Assembly: GCA_003052455.1 (NCBI GenBank)
Contig: QAPD01000057.1
Span: 1 to 51,004, forward strand
DNA: 51,004 nucleotides
Origin: Sphaerisporangium cinnabarinum
GTDB lineage: Bacteria; Actinomycetota; Actinomycetes; Actinomycetales; Cellulomonadaceae
Direction: 5' to 3'
In this document: positions 16,713 to 23,971 of the stretch, in pieces
Layout of the letters: each line of letters opens with the position of its first letter
Position numbering within the stretch: position 1 is the stretch's first letter
Notes under the pieces: model-generated
Database searches by the model: none
Told to the model about the DNA's origin: nothing
What the model saw: only the letters and a program-made list of their open reading frames with translations
Made by a program: the position numbers and the translations under genes

Positions 16713-17126
16713 ATGGACATCTTCTGGGGTGTGGTGGTTCTTCTCCTCGTCGTCGGCCCGACGGTCGCGGCCCTCGCGGTCCGGCGTGAGGATCCCGCGC
16801 GACCGTGGTTCCCCGCCGGGTCCGACGGCGCGTGGCCGGGCGGCGCCGCGTGGGACGCCCGCGGGGACCGGTCGGTGCACGGCGAGCGCTGGGACCGCGA
16901 CGCGCAGCGGCTCGACGCCGACCTGCGCGCCGCGGCGTCGCGCCCGGTCGAGCCGGCCTCCGTCGTCGACCCGCACGAGGTCGCGGCCGAGCTCGTGCTG
17001 CGGCGCGTCGTGCCTAACCCGGCCGTGCGCGACGGCGTGCGCGCCGCGCCTGCCGTGCCGGGCGGTCGCCCCGGCGCGAACGCGCCGCGGCGGCCGGGGA
17101 CCCGGGGCACGCCGCTCGCGCAGTGA
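16713..17126 (+). CDS. Hypothetical single-pass membrane protein
   Basis: A 137-residue protein with an N-terminal transmembrane helix (about residues 3-22, IFWGVVVLLLVVGPTVAALAV). A charged, probably disordered cytoplasmic part rich in R, A, D and P follows. I do not recognise a family. ATG 16713 is well supported by GGGAGGGTGGAG just upstream. It is divergent from the GlxA-type regulator. Its stop codon lies in the first copy of a 15-bp tandem repeat, so the repeat extends from coding into non-coding sequence. Confidence 0.65.
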   Translation: MDIFWGVVVLLLVVGPTVAALAVRREDPARPWFPAGSDGAWPGGAAWDARGDRSVHGERWDRDAQRLDADLRAAASRPVEPASVVDPHEVAAELVLRRVVPNPAVRDGVRAAPAVPGGRPGANAPRRPGTRGTPLAQ

Positions 17127-17147
17127 GCCCCCGCGCAGTGAGCCCCC
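17118..17147. repeat. Two-copy 15-bp tandem repeat at a gene end
   Basis: GCGCAGTGAGCCCCC occurs twice in direct tandem (17118-17132, 17133-17147). The first copy contains the stop codon (TGA 17124-17126) of the hypothetical membrane protein. Confidence 0.8.
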
Positions 17148-17203
17148 GCGCGGAGTCGTGCAGCGCGGTCGTGCGCGGCGACCGCGTGCAGCGGCTCCGG
17201 GCG

Positions 17204-17244
17204 CACGAACGGCCCGGACCTCGCGGAGGTCCGGGCCGTTCGTG
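17204..17244. terminator. 18-bp perfect-stem bidirectional terminator
   Basis: CACGAACGGCCCGGACCT (17204-17221) pairs perfectly with 17227-17244 across a 5-nt loop. It separates the hypothetical membrane protein gene from the convergent mqo gene. Confidence 0.85.
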
Positions 17245-17265
17245 GGGGAGAGGGTGTCGCTCGGG

Positions 17266-18786
17266 TCAGGCGCGCGAGCCGACCGCGTCGACGTCCGCGT
17301 CGCCCGTGAGCTGGTCGAGGCCCTCGAGCTCGTGCGCCTCCCACGGAGCGTGGCCGAGGCTCGGGATCATCGTCGCGAGCTCGGGGCGCCACTTGGTGAA
17401 GCGCGCGGGGAAGCAGCGCTCGAGCAGGTCGATCATCGCGGGGACGGCCGTCGAGGCGCCCGGCGAGGCGCCGAGCAGGCCGGCGATCGAGCCGTCGGCC
17501 GCCGCGATGACCTCGGTGCCGAACTCGAGGACGCCCTTGCCGTCCTTGTCCTTCTTGATCACCTGGACGCGCTGGCCCGCGGTGATGGTCTCCCAGTCCT
17601 TGGGGTGGGCCGTCGGCATGAAGCCCTGGAGCGCGGTGAACTTGGTCTCCGGGCTCGCGAGGAGCTGGCCGACCAGGTACTGGGTGAGGTCGAGGTTCTT
17701 CAGGCCCGCGCCGACCATCGAGCCGAGGTTGTGCAGGCGCAGCGACGTGAACAGCCCGAGGTACTTGCCCTTCTTGAGGTACTTGGGGCTGAAGCCGGCG
17801 TAGGGGCCGAACATCAGGTACGTCTTGCCGTCGACGACGCGCGTGTCCAGGTGCGGGACCGACATGGGCGGCGAGCCGACGTCGGCCTTGCCGTAGACCT
17901 TCGCCTGGTGCTGGGCGACGAGCTCCGGGTCGTCCGTGCGGAGGAACTCGCCGCTGATCGGGAAGCCGCCGTAGCCCTTCGCCTCCGGGATGCCGGCCGC
18001 CTGGAGCAGCGGCAGCGCGCCGCCGCCGGCGCCGACGAACACGAACCGGGCCTCGACGGTCGAGCGGCGCTTCGGGGCGTTCCACGAGCGGTCCTTGACC
18101 GTCAGGCGCCAGCGGCCGTCCTTCGTCTTCCTGAGGTTCTTCACCTCGTGCTCGAGGTAGAGCTGCGTGCCCTCGGAGACGAGGTAGTCGACGAGCTGCT
18201 CGGTGAGGGCGCCGAAGTCGACGTCCGTCCCGCTCGTCGCGCGCGTCGCCGCGACCGGCTCGTCGCCGTCGCGCTCGGCGACCAGGAGCGGGGCCCACTC
18301 GGCGATGACCGCCGGGTCGTCCGTGAACTCGAGCTCGCTGAACAGCGGGTGGCGGCGCAGCGTCTCGAAGCGGCGACGCAGGTAGTCGACGTTCTCCGCG
18401 CCGCGCACGAAGGTCATGTGGGGGGTGCGGGAGATGAAGCTCGCGGGCTGCGGCAGCGCGCCCGTCGTGAGCAGGTGGTGCCAGAACTCGCGCGACACCT
18501 CGAACTGCTCGTTGATCTTCACCGCCTTGGTGATGTCGATCGTGCCGTCCGCCTTCTCCGGCGTGTAGTTCAGCTCGCACAGGGCGGCGTGACCCGTCCC
18601 GGCGTTGTTCCACGGGTTCGACGACTCCTGCGCCACGGCGTCCAGGCGCTCGTAGATGCGCACCGTCCAGGTGGGCTCCAAGACCTTCAGGAGTGCCCCG
18701 AGCGTGGCGCTCATGATGCCACCGCCGATGAGGGCTACGTCGATCTGGTCTGCGCTGCTTGCGGGGTTGCTCGCTCGACTCGACAC
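17266..18786 (-). CDS. mqo: Malate:quinone oxidoreductase
   Basis: This 506-residue peripheral membrane FAD enzyme oxidises L-malate to oxaloacetate and passes electrons to the quinone pool, replacing or backing up soluble malate dehydrogenase in the TCA cycle. Family features are the FAD-binding IDVALIGGGIMSATLG (15-30), the VAQESSNPWNNAGTGHAALCELNYTP block split around residues 51-76, and GAGGGALPLLQ. The C-terminal region has FGPYAGFSPKYL and ASPGAST. Length is normal for Mqo. GTG 18786 is favoured: TAGGAT (18798-18793) ends six bases upstream. It stands alone between two hairpin-rich regions. Confidence 0.96.
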   Translation of the reverse strand: MSSRASNPASSADQIDVALIGGGIMSATLGALLKVLEPTWTVRIYERLDAVAQESSNPWNNAGTGHAALCELNYTPEKADGTIDITKAVKINEQFEVSREFWHHLLTTGALPQPASFISRTPHMTFVRGAENVDYLRRRFETLRRHPLFSELEFTDDPAVIAEWAPLLVAERDGDEPVAATRATSGTDVDFGALTEQLVDYLVSEGTQLYLEHEVKNLRKTKDGRWRLTVKDRSWNAPKRRSTVEARFVFVGAGGGALPLLQAAGIPEAKGYGGFPISGEFLRTDDPELVAQHQAKVYGKADVGSPPMSVPHLDTRVVDGKTYLMFGPYAGFSPKYLKKGKYLGLFTSLRLHNLGSMVGAGLKNLDLTQYLVGQLLASPETKFTALQGFMPTAHPKDWETITAGQRVQVIKKDKDGKGVLEFGTEVIAAADGSIAGLLGASPGASTAVPAMIDLLERCFPARFTKWRPELATMIPSLGHAPWEAHELEGLDQLTGDADVDAVGSRA

Positions 18787-18792
18787 ATGTCG

Positions 18793-18798
18793 ATCCTA
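18793..18798 (-). promoter_or_regulatory. Candidate -10 of mqo, leaderless geometry
   Basis: TAGGAT on the minus strand ends six bases before the GTG start of mqo. There is no Shine-Dalgarno sequence. The -35 is weak. Confidence 0.5.
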
Positions 18799-18921
18799 CG
18801 CTTGTGAAAGAGTGCACTAACTGTGCGGTGCGTCACGGGCGTGCGTCACACTTTCGCGGGACCTCGGTCCCGACCCGGGCAGGTCGGACGTCTCGTACCG
18901 CGCGATCCGCCGCATCCGCCC

Positions 18922-19033
18922 AGGTAGAGCTCTGGTCCCGCGAGGTAGAGCTCTGGTCTCGCAGGGTGGAGCCGCGGTTCCCCCGAGGCAGTCGACCACG
19001 GCTCCACCTCGGCGTACCGAGGCTCTACCTCGT
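18922..19033. repeat. Cluster of about 21-bp repeats in both orientations
   Basis: Three plus-strand copies lie head to tail: AGGTAGAGCTCTGGTCCCGC (from 18922), a near-identical copy from 18943, and a diverged one from 18964 (GGGTGGAGCCGCGGT). Two inverted copies follow, centred near 19003 (CGGCTCCACCTCG) and 19026 (GGCTCTACCTCG). Opposed copies can pair as nested hairpins. The last copy contains the stop codon of the minus-strand gene ending at 19025. The whole 18787-19024 gap otherwise holds only the mqo promoter. Confidence 0.85.
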
Positions 19034-19921
19034 GGGGGCGGGGGCGTCCTGCGGCGGGGAGTACGGGGAGGGCCAGGGGCCGATCTCGGGGAGGCTCACG
19101 GGCTCGCCCGCGAGGCGGGCGGTGGGCTCGGTGGTGGGAGCTCGGCCGGCGAGCCAGGCGGCGACGTCGCTGAGGTTGCCGTGGACGACGACGGCCCCCC
19201 GGCCGGGCCCGGACGCGGCCCCAGGCGCGGCCCCGGGTTCGGCAGCCGCACGGAGGCCGTCCGGTCCCGCACGGAGGCCGCCCGGTCCCGCACGGAGGCC
19301 GCCCGGTCCCACCCGGAGGCCGCCGGGGCTCACGACGAGGTCGCCCGGTTCTCCGGCGAGCTCGACCACGACCTCGTCCGCGAGCCGCACCCCGAGGAAG
19401 TCGAGGAGGTGGAGACCGAGCGCGGGAGGCCACGTGTCGAGCCCGACGCCCGCGTCGAGGTCGACCGCGTGGATCCGCACCTCGCGCCACCAGGCCACGA
19501 GCGCGTCCGTGACCGTGCCGTCGCGGTAGGTCACCGGCGCCGCCCACCCGGCTGACCCGGCGGCGGGCCACGCGGCGTCGAGGCGGTCCGCCAGCGCGTC
19601 GAGCGCCGCGACGTGCTGCGCGGCCGAGCGCAGCGCGCCCGTCCGGATGCCGGCCTGGCGCCCGGCCGCGCCGCCGTCGTACACCTCGACGAGCTCACCG
19701 TCGGCGGCGCGCTCGGCCTGCCGCGCCATGGCCTCGCCGATGGCGGTGACGTGCGCGAGCACGTGGCTGCGCGACCACCCGGGCAGGGCCGACGGCGCGT
19801 CGAGCCCGGCGGCGTCGAGCCCGCGCGCCGCGTCGGTCACCGCGTCGAGAGCGGCGCGCGCGTCGCTCCGGACCTCCTCGACGTCGGGCGGGGTGAGGGC
19901 GGGGGTGTCGGTCAGGGCCAC
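19025..19921 (-). CDS. Maleylpyruvate isomerase/DinB-family protein (mycothiol-dependent type)
   Basis: A 298-residue member of the MDMPI/DinB superfamily. The N-terminal helical bundle has GWSRSHVLAHVTAIGEAM at about 49-66, carrying the first metal-binding histidine. The segment WWREVRIHAVDLDAG supplies the other histidine. These proteins are mycothiol-dependent or metal-binding enzymes; the reaction here is unknown. A C-terminal domain follows but is interrupted by a Gly-Leu-Arg repeat encoded by a 21-bp tandem repeat (19251-19326). GTG 19921 overlaps the end of the upstream PNPOx gene by 10 bp, so the pair is an operon. The stop lies in an intergenic repeat unit. Confidence 0.8.
   Translation of the reverse strand: MALTDTPALTPPDVEEVRSDARAALDAVTDAARGLDAAGLDAPSALPGWSRSHVLAHVTAIGEAMARQAERAADGELVEVYDGGAAGRQAGIRTGALRSAAQHVAALDALADRLDAAWPAAGSAGWAAPVTYRDGTVTDALVAWWREVRIHAVDLDAGVGLDTWPPALGLHLLDFLGVRLADEVVVELAGEPGDLVVSPGGLRVGPGGLRAGPGGLRAGPDGLRAAAEPGAAPGAASGPGRGAVVVHGNLSDVAAWLAGRAPTTEPTARLAGEPVSLPEIGPWPSPYSPPQDAPAPTR
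19251..19326. repeat. In-frame 21-bp tandem repeat inside the DinB-family gene
   Basis: About 3.6 copies of CGGAGGCCGCCCGGTCCCGC plus one base occur at 19251-19271, 19272-19292, 19293-19313 and partially from 19314. They encode repeated Gly-Pro-Gly-Gly-Leu-Arg-Ala on the minus strand. The period (21) and the GGTCCCGC tail match the intergenic repeat 230 bp away. Confidence 0.85.
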
Positions 19922-20586
19922 AGCAGCTCCTTCGTCCAGGTGGTCGGCGCGCCGGACGCCGCGGTGTAGCGGAGGCGGGTCTGGCCCGCGCCCGACGAGG
20001 CCCAGAACTCCACGCTCGTCGCGTCGAGCGCATAGGCGGTCCACGCGTCGAGGACGAGCCCGGGCTGCGCCCGCACGCGGTCGAGGGCGGCGTCCCACGC
20101 CTCGCGGTACGTGGTGCCGGATGGCAGCGGGGCGCTCTGCGACCCCGCCAGAGCGGTCGCACGGGAGAAGTCGGACCGGTCCCGGAAGTCCGCGGCGGAC
20201 GTCTCGGCGTCCAGGGGCACGACGGGCCCGCGCACGCGAACCTGCCGCCCGTGCTCGCGCCAGAGGAACGTCAGGGCGGCGTTCGGGTTCTGCGCGAGCG
20301 CGACGCCCTTGGGGGAGTCGGCGCGCGTGGCGAAGACCCACCCGTCGCTGTCGAGATCCTTGAGGATGAGGGTCCGGGCGTCCACGCGGCCGCTCGCGTC
20401 GGCGGTCGAGAGCGTGGCGGCGTGCGGTGCGGGCAGCCCGGCGTCGATCGCGTCGTCGAGCCAGCGGACGAAGAGCGCGCCCGGGTCGTCGGGTGCGGCG
20501 TCGACGTCGAGGCCGGGGAGGTCCGGGCCGAAGACGGGCAGGGCCCGCAGGCGTTCGCGCAGGGACGGGCGGTCGGCGTCGGTCAT
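19912..20586 (-). CDS. Pyridoxamine 5'-phosphate oxidase family protein (PdxH-like)
   Basis: The 224-residue protein has the split-barrel FMN fold of PNP oxidases. Typical blocks are AATLSTADASGRVDARTLILKD, WVFATRADSPKGVALAQNPNAALTFLWREHGRQVRVRG and the RALAGSQSAPL-like segment at about 150. Classical PdxH ends in a WRIERLAP-type motif, whereas this one ends RLRYTAASGAPTTWTKELLWP. It may therefore be a diverged PdxH or a related FMN/F420-type enzyme. It lies between a TetR gene (4-bp overlap, ATGA) and the DinB-family gene, all in one operon. Confidence 0.82.
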   Translation of the reverse strand: MTDADRPSLRERLRALPVFGPDLPGLDVDAAPDDPGALFVRWLDDAIDAGLPAPHAATLSTADASGRVDARTLILKDLDSDGWVFATRADSPKGVALAQNPNAALTFLWREHGRQVRVRGPVVPLDAETSAADFRDRSDFSRATALAGSQSAPLPSGTTYREAWDAALDRVRAQPGLVLDAWTAYALDATSVEFWASSGAGQTRLRYTAASGAPTTWTKELLWP

Positions 20587-21188
20587 GCGTCCTCCGGGGT
20601 GGTCGGGAGCGGGTCGAGCAGCGCGACGAAGCCCCGCGCGGCGGCGGTCATCGCGTCCGGGTCGTCGAGGGCGCGCGCGAGGACGTAGCCGCCCTGCACC
20701 ACCGCGACGGCGGCGAGGGCGCGGTCGCGCGCCGCGTCGTCGGGCAGCCCGCCCTCGACGAGGACGGCGGCGGCCAGGTCGACGAGCCCGCGGAAGTAGG
20801 TGCGGACCTCCGCGGCGAGCGCGGTGTCGTCCATGACGGCCTGGTCGCTCACGAGGCGCCCGACCTTGCAGCCGGCGAGCGCGGGCCGCGGCCGTTCGAG
20901 ATAGCGGACGAGACGCTCGACGGCGGAGCCCGGTGCGCCGAGGTCGCGGCGCGCTGCGTCGAGGCCCGCGGTCGTCGTGGCGTGCACGGCCGCCGCGGCG
21001 AGGTCGTGCTTCGTGGGGAAGTGGTGGTAGAGGCTGCCCTGCCCGACCCCGCTCGCGGCGAGGACCTGGCGCGGGCTCGTCGCGCCGACGCCCTGGGCCC
21101 AGAAGAGCTCCTGCGCGGCGGCGACGAGGCGGTCGCGGTTCGAGCCGGGCGCGTCGGTGCGCGGATCGGGGCGCGTTCCGGAGTGCAT
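20583..21188 (-). CDS. TetR-family transcriptional regulator
   Basis: A 201-residue repressor with the TetR helix-turn-helix at about 17-62 (RLVAAAQELFWAQGV, SPRQVLAASGVGQGSLYHHFPTK). The C-terminal ligand domain contains a LAGCKVGRLV stretch seen in the TetR_C_16/LmrA-YxaF-like group. ATG 21188 is chosen because TACGCT (21200-21195) ends six bases upstream. The longer in-frame start would reach into the operator. It heads the TetR–PNPOx–DinB operon and almost certainly represses itself through the perfect palindrome 20 bp upstream. Confidence 0.92.
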   Translation of the reverse strand: MHSGTRPDPRTDAPGSNRDRLVAAAQELFWAQGVGATSPRQVLAASGVGQGSLYHHFPTKHDLAAAAVHATTTAGLDAARRDLGAPGSAVERLVRYLERPRPALAGCKVGRLVSDQAVMDDTALAAEVRTYFRGLVDLAAAVLVEGGLPDDAARDRALAAVAVVQGGYVLARALDDPDAMTAAARGFVALLDPLPTTPEDA

Positions 21189-21207
21189 GTCCGCAGCGTA
21201 GCGTTCG

Positions 21208-21231
21208 ACCATACCTACGGCTAGGTATGGT
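21208..21231. promoter_or_regulatory. Perfect 24-bp TetR operator
   Basis: Arms ACCATACCTA (21208-21217) and TAGGTATGGT (21222-21231) are perfectly complementary around a CGGC centre. It lies just upstream of the tetR -10. On the plus strand it also overlaps a possible promoter (TTCGAC 21204-21209, TATGGT 21226-21231, 16-bp spacer) pointing at bioB. Confidence 0.85.
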
Positions 21232-21407
21232 GCGGGCGAGTCTCGGCGTCCCGGGCTGCGCGGGCCGCGCCTGGAGGATCACGACGGCCGGGCCGCCCCC
21301 GCCTTGTGGGCCGCCACCACCACGTCGTCGGGCTCGCTCGTCGGCGGGGTGCGACGTTGGAGGGGCCGTGCACGAGCCCGCGCGGCGCGCGTCGCCACGA
21401 TCGACCC

Positions 21408-22481
21408 ATGGACCCGGACCTCGCCGCGCTGCTCGACGACCTCGTCTCCGCCACGACGCACGGGGCGGTGCCCTCCGCGGACAGCCTCCTCGCCGTCCTC
21501 GAGACGGGTGACGACGACCTCCTCGACGTCGTCGCGGCGGCCGCCCGGGTCCGACGCCGGTGGTTCGGCCGGCGCGTGAAGCTCGCCTACCTCGTCAACC
21601 TCAAGTCCGGGCTCTGCCCCGAGGACTGCACGTACTGCTCCCAGCGTCTCGGGTCCTCCGCGGAGATCCTGCGGTACACGTGGCTCCGGGCGCCCGAGGC
21701 GCTCGGCGCGGCGCGCGCGGGGATCGACGCCGGGGCGTCGCGCGTGTGCCTCGTGGCGAGCGGGCGCGGCCCCACGGAGCGCGACGTGGCCCGCGTCTGC
21801 GGGGTCGTCGCCCGGATCGTCGAGGAACACCCCGGCGTCGAGGTCTGCGCGTGCCTCGGGCTGCTGTCCGACGGACAGGCCGAGCAGCTGCGCGACGCGG
21901 GCGCGCACGCCTACAACCACAACCTCAACGCGTCGGAGGACGTGTATCCCGAGATCTGCACGACCCACGACCACGCGGACCGCGTCGCGACCGTCCGGCG
22001 CGTCCAGGGCGCCGGGCTGTCGGCCTGCTCGGGACTCATCGCGGGGGCGGGGGAGACCCCCGAGCAGCTCGTCGACGTGCTCCTGGAGCTGCGGGCGCTC
22101 GACCCGGACTCCGTCCCGGTCAACTTCCTCGTGCCCTTCGAGGGGACGCCGCTCGCCGGGCGCAACGACCTCACGCCGCAGCACTGCCTGCGGATCCTCG
22201 CCGCCGCACGGTTCGCGCTGCCCCGGGCCGAGCTCCGTCTGGGCGCCGGGCGGGAGCTCCACCTGCGGGCCCTGCAGCCGCTCGCCCTGCACGTGGCGAG
22301 CTCGCTGTTCCTCGGTGACTACCTCACGGCCGAGGGGCAGGACGCCGCCGCGGACCTCGCGCTGATCGCGGACGCCGGCCTCGAGGTCGAGGAGGTTCCC
22401 GGGCCCGCCGGGCCGACGGCGACGGCGCGCGTCGTGCTGCGCCGCCGAGGGGCGGGGACGGGCGTCGCGCCCAACGCCTGA
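21408..22481 (+). CDS. bioB: Biotin synthase
   Basis: BioB is a radical-SAM enzyme that inserts sulfur into dethiobiotin to make biotin. The 357-residue protein has the [4Fe-4S] motif CPEDCTYC (Cys70, 74, 77) and the conserved YNHNLN (169-174). Candidate [2Fe-2S] ligands are Cys114, Cys147 or Cys149, Cys207 and the Arg in [10 protein letters not shown]. Other typical blocks are [11 protein letters not shown] and [16 protein letters not shown] 21408 is preceded by CACGAT-N6 and no ribosome binding site. No bioA, bioD, bioF or bioY is in the window, so it is isolated. A TetR operator lies 180 bp upstream. Confidence 0.95.
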   Translation: MDPDLAALLDDLVSATTHGAVPSADSLLAVLETGDDDLLDVVAAAARVRRRWFGRRVKLAYLVNLKSGLCPEDCTYCSQRLGSSAEILRYTWLRAPEALGAARAGIDAGASRVCLVASGRGPTERDVARVCGVVARIVEEHPGVEVCACLGLLSDGQAEQLRDAGAHAYNHNLNASEDVYPEICTTHDHADRVATVRRVQGAGLSACSGLIAGAGETPEQLVDVLLELRALDPDSVPVNFLVPFEGTPLAGRNDLTPQHCLRILAAARFALPRAELRLGAGRELHLRALQPLALHVASSLFLGDYLTAEGQDAAADLALIADAGLEVEEVPGPAGPTATARVVLRRRGAGTGVAPNA

Positions 22482-22515
22482 TGCCCGTCCGCCGCGTCCG
22501 TCGTAGCGTGAGGGC

Positions 22516-23928
22516 GTGACGGTGCAGCAGCGGGTGCTGGTGGTCGCGGTCCTCGCGTCGTTCGTGTCGTTCCTGGACGGCTCGGTGGTCAACGTCGCGC
22601 TGCCCGCGATCTCTGCCGAGCTCACCACCGGGCCGGTCACGGGTCTTGCACTGCAGCAGTGGGTCGTCGACGCCTACATGATCACGCTCGGCGCGCTGAT
22701 CCTCCTGGCCGGGTCGCTCTCCGACGTCCACGGGCGACGCCGCATCATGGCGATCGGCCTCGTCGGGTTCGCCGTGACGTCCGTGGCGTGCGCGCTCGCA
22801 CCCGACGGCCTCGTCCTCGTCGTCGCGCGCGGCCTCCAGGGCGTCGCGGGCGCCCTGCTCGTGCCCAGCTCGCTCGCCATGATCATCTCGACGTTCGACG
22901 GCGAGCGGCAGGCCCGGGCGATCGGCTCCTGGACCGCGTGGACCAGCACCGCGTCGCTCGTCGGGCCGCTGCTCGGCGGCATCCTCATCGACGCGATCTC
23001 GTGGCGCTGGGTCTTCTGGATCAACGTGCTGCCCGTCGCGGTCACGCTGTGGCTGCTGCGCGGCGTCCCGCGGTCCGCGGCGGAGGAGCCGGGCGCCGCG
23101 GTCGGCCCGGGCGGACGACGGCGCATCGACACGCTCGGGGCGACGCTCGCCGCCGTCGGGCTCGCGGGGACGGTGTTCGCCCTCATCGAGCAGGGCCGCT
23201 TCGGGTGGGCGAGCCCCGTCGTGTGGGCGCCGTTCGCCGTCGGGGTCGCGTGCCTGGCCGCGTTCGTGGGGTGGGAGCGTCGTGCTCCGGACCCGATGCT
23301 GCCGCCGCGCCTGTTCCGGGTGCGCAACTTCGCGTGGGGCAACCTCGCGACCGCGGCGATCTACGGCGCGCTGTACTTCGGCGGGTTCGTCGTCACGCTC
23401 TTCCTCCAGCAGGTCGGCGGGTACAGCGCGACCGCCGCCGGGCTCGCCCAGCTCCCCGTCACGCTCGTGCTCCTCGCGCTCTCGACGCGCTTCGGGGCGC
23501 TCGCGGGCCGCTACGGCCCGCGCCTGTTCATGACGCTCGGCCCGATCGTCGGCGGTGCGGGCTACCTCCTCCTGCTCACGACGACCGACGACGCCGTCTA
23601 CGTCACCCAGGTCCTGCCGGGTCTCGTGCTCTTCGGCCTCGGCCTCGCGATGACGGTCGCGCCGCTGACGTCGGCGATCCTCGGCTCGATCCCCGCGGCC
23701 GACGCCGGCATCGGCTCTGCGGTGAACAACGCGGTGTCGCGCGTCGCGGGGCTCGTCGTCATCGCGTTCGCGGGGGTGATCGTGGGCGGCGTGCTCGACC
23801 TCGACGGCTTCCACCGCTCGCTCCTCGTCACGGCGGCCCTCCTCGTCCTCGGCGGCGTGCTCAGCTGGGTCGGCATCCGCAACGACCGCGTGCGCGCCGC
23901 CGGCGCCGGTCAGGCCGGGAGCGGCTGA
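22516..23928 (+). CDS. DHA2-family MFS drug transporter (EmrB/QacA type)
   Basis: A 470-residue, about 14-helix major facilitator. It has the family N-terminus FLDGSVVNVALPAI, the motif A loop GSLSDVHGRRRIM, motif C-like SLVGPLLGGILIDAISWRWVFWINV (split), and a second half with LFLQQVGGYSATAAGLAQLP. The known family role is proton-coupled efflux of multiple drugs; substrate not predictable. GTG 22516 is supported by TAGCGT (22504-22509) ending six bases upstream. It follows bioB by only 34 bp but appears to have its own promoter. Confidence 0.92.
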   Translation: MTVQQRVLVVAVLASFVSFLDGSVVNVALPAISAELTTGPVTGLALQQWVVDAYMITLGALILLAGSLSDVHGRRRIMAIGLVGFAVTSVACALAPDGLVLVVARGLQGVAGALLVPSSLAMIISTFDGERQARAIGSWTAWTSTASLVGPLLGGILIDAISWRWVFWINVLPVAVTLWLLRGVPRSAAEEPGAAVGPGGRRRIDTLGATLAAVGLAGTVFALIEQGRFGWASPVVWAPFAVGVACLAAFVGWERRAPDPMLPPRLFRVRNFAWGNLATAAIYGALYFGGFVVTLFLQQVGGYSATAAGLAQLPVTLVLLALSTRFGALAGRYGPRLFMTLGPIVGGAGYLLLLTTTDDAVYVTQVLPGLVLFGLGLAMTVAPLTSAILGSIPAADAGIGSAVNNAVSRVAGLVVIAFAGVIVGGVLDLDGFHRSLLVTAALLVLGGVLSWVGIRNDRVRAAGAGQAGSG

Positions 23929-23971
23929 GGCGGGGTGCCGACTCCAGGTACCGAGCCCGCCGTGCCGTCGG

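Noticed and set aside
17118-17147. Frameshift or pseudogene at the end of the hypothetical membrane protein gene
   Set aside because: The repeat merely duplicates the stop region; the upstream frame is intact with a strong ribosome binding site.
18922-19033. CRISPR-like array
   Set aside because: The repeat units abut each other without spacers, occur in both orientations and vary in sequence; no cas genes are present.
21408-23928. bioB and the DHA2 transporter as a biotin synthesis-and-uptake operon
   Set aside because: The transporter is an EmrB/QacA-type exporter, not a BioY-type importer, and it has its own TAGCGT-N6-GTG promoter signal.
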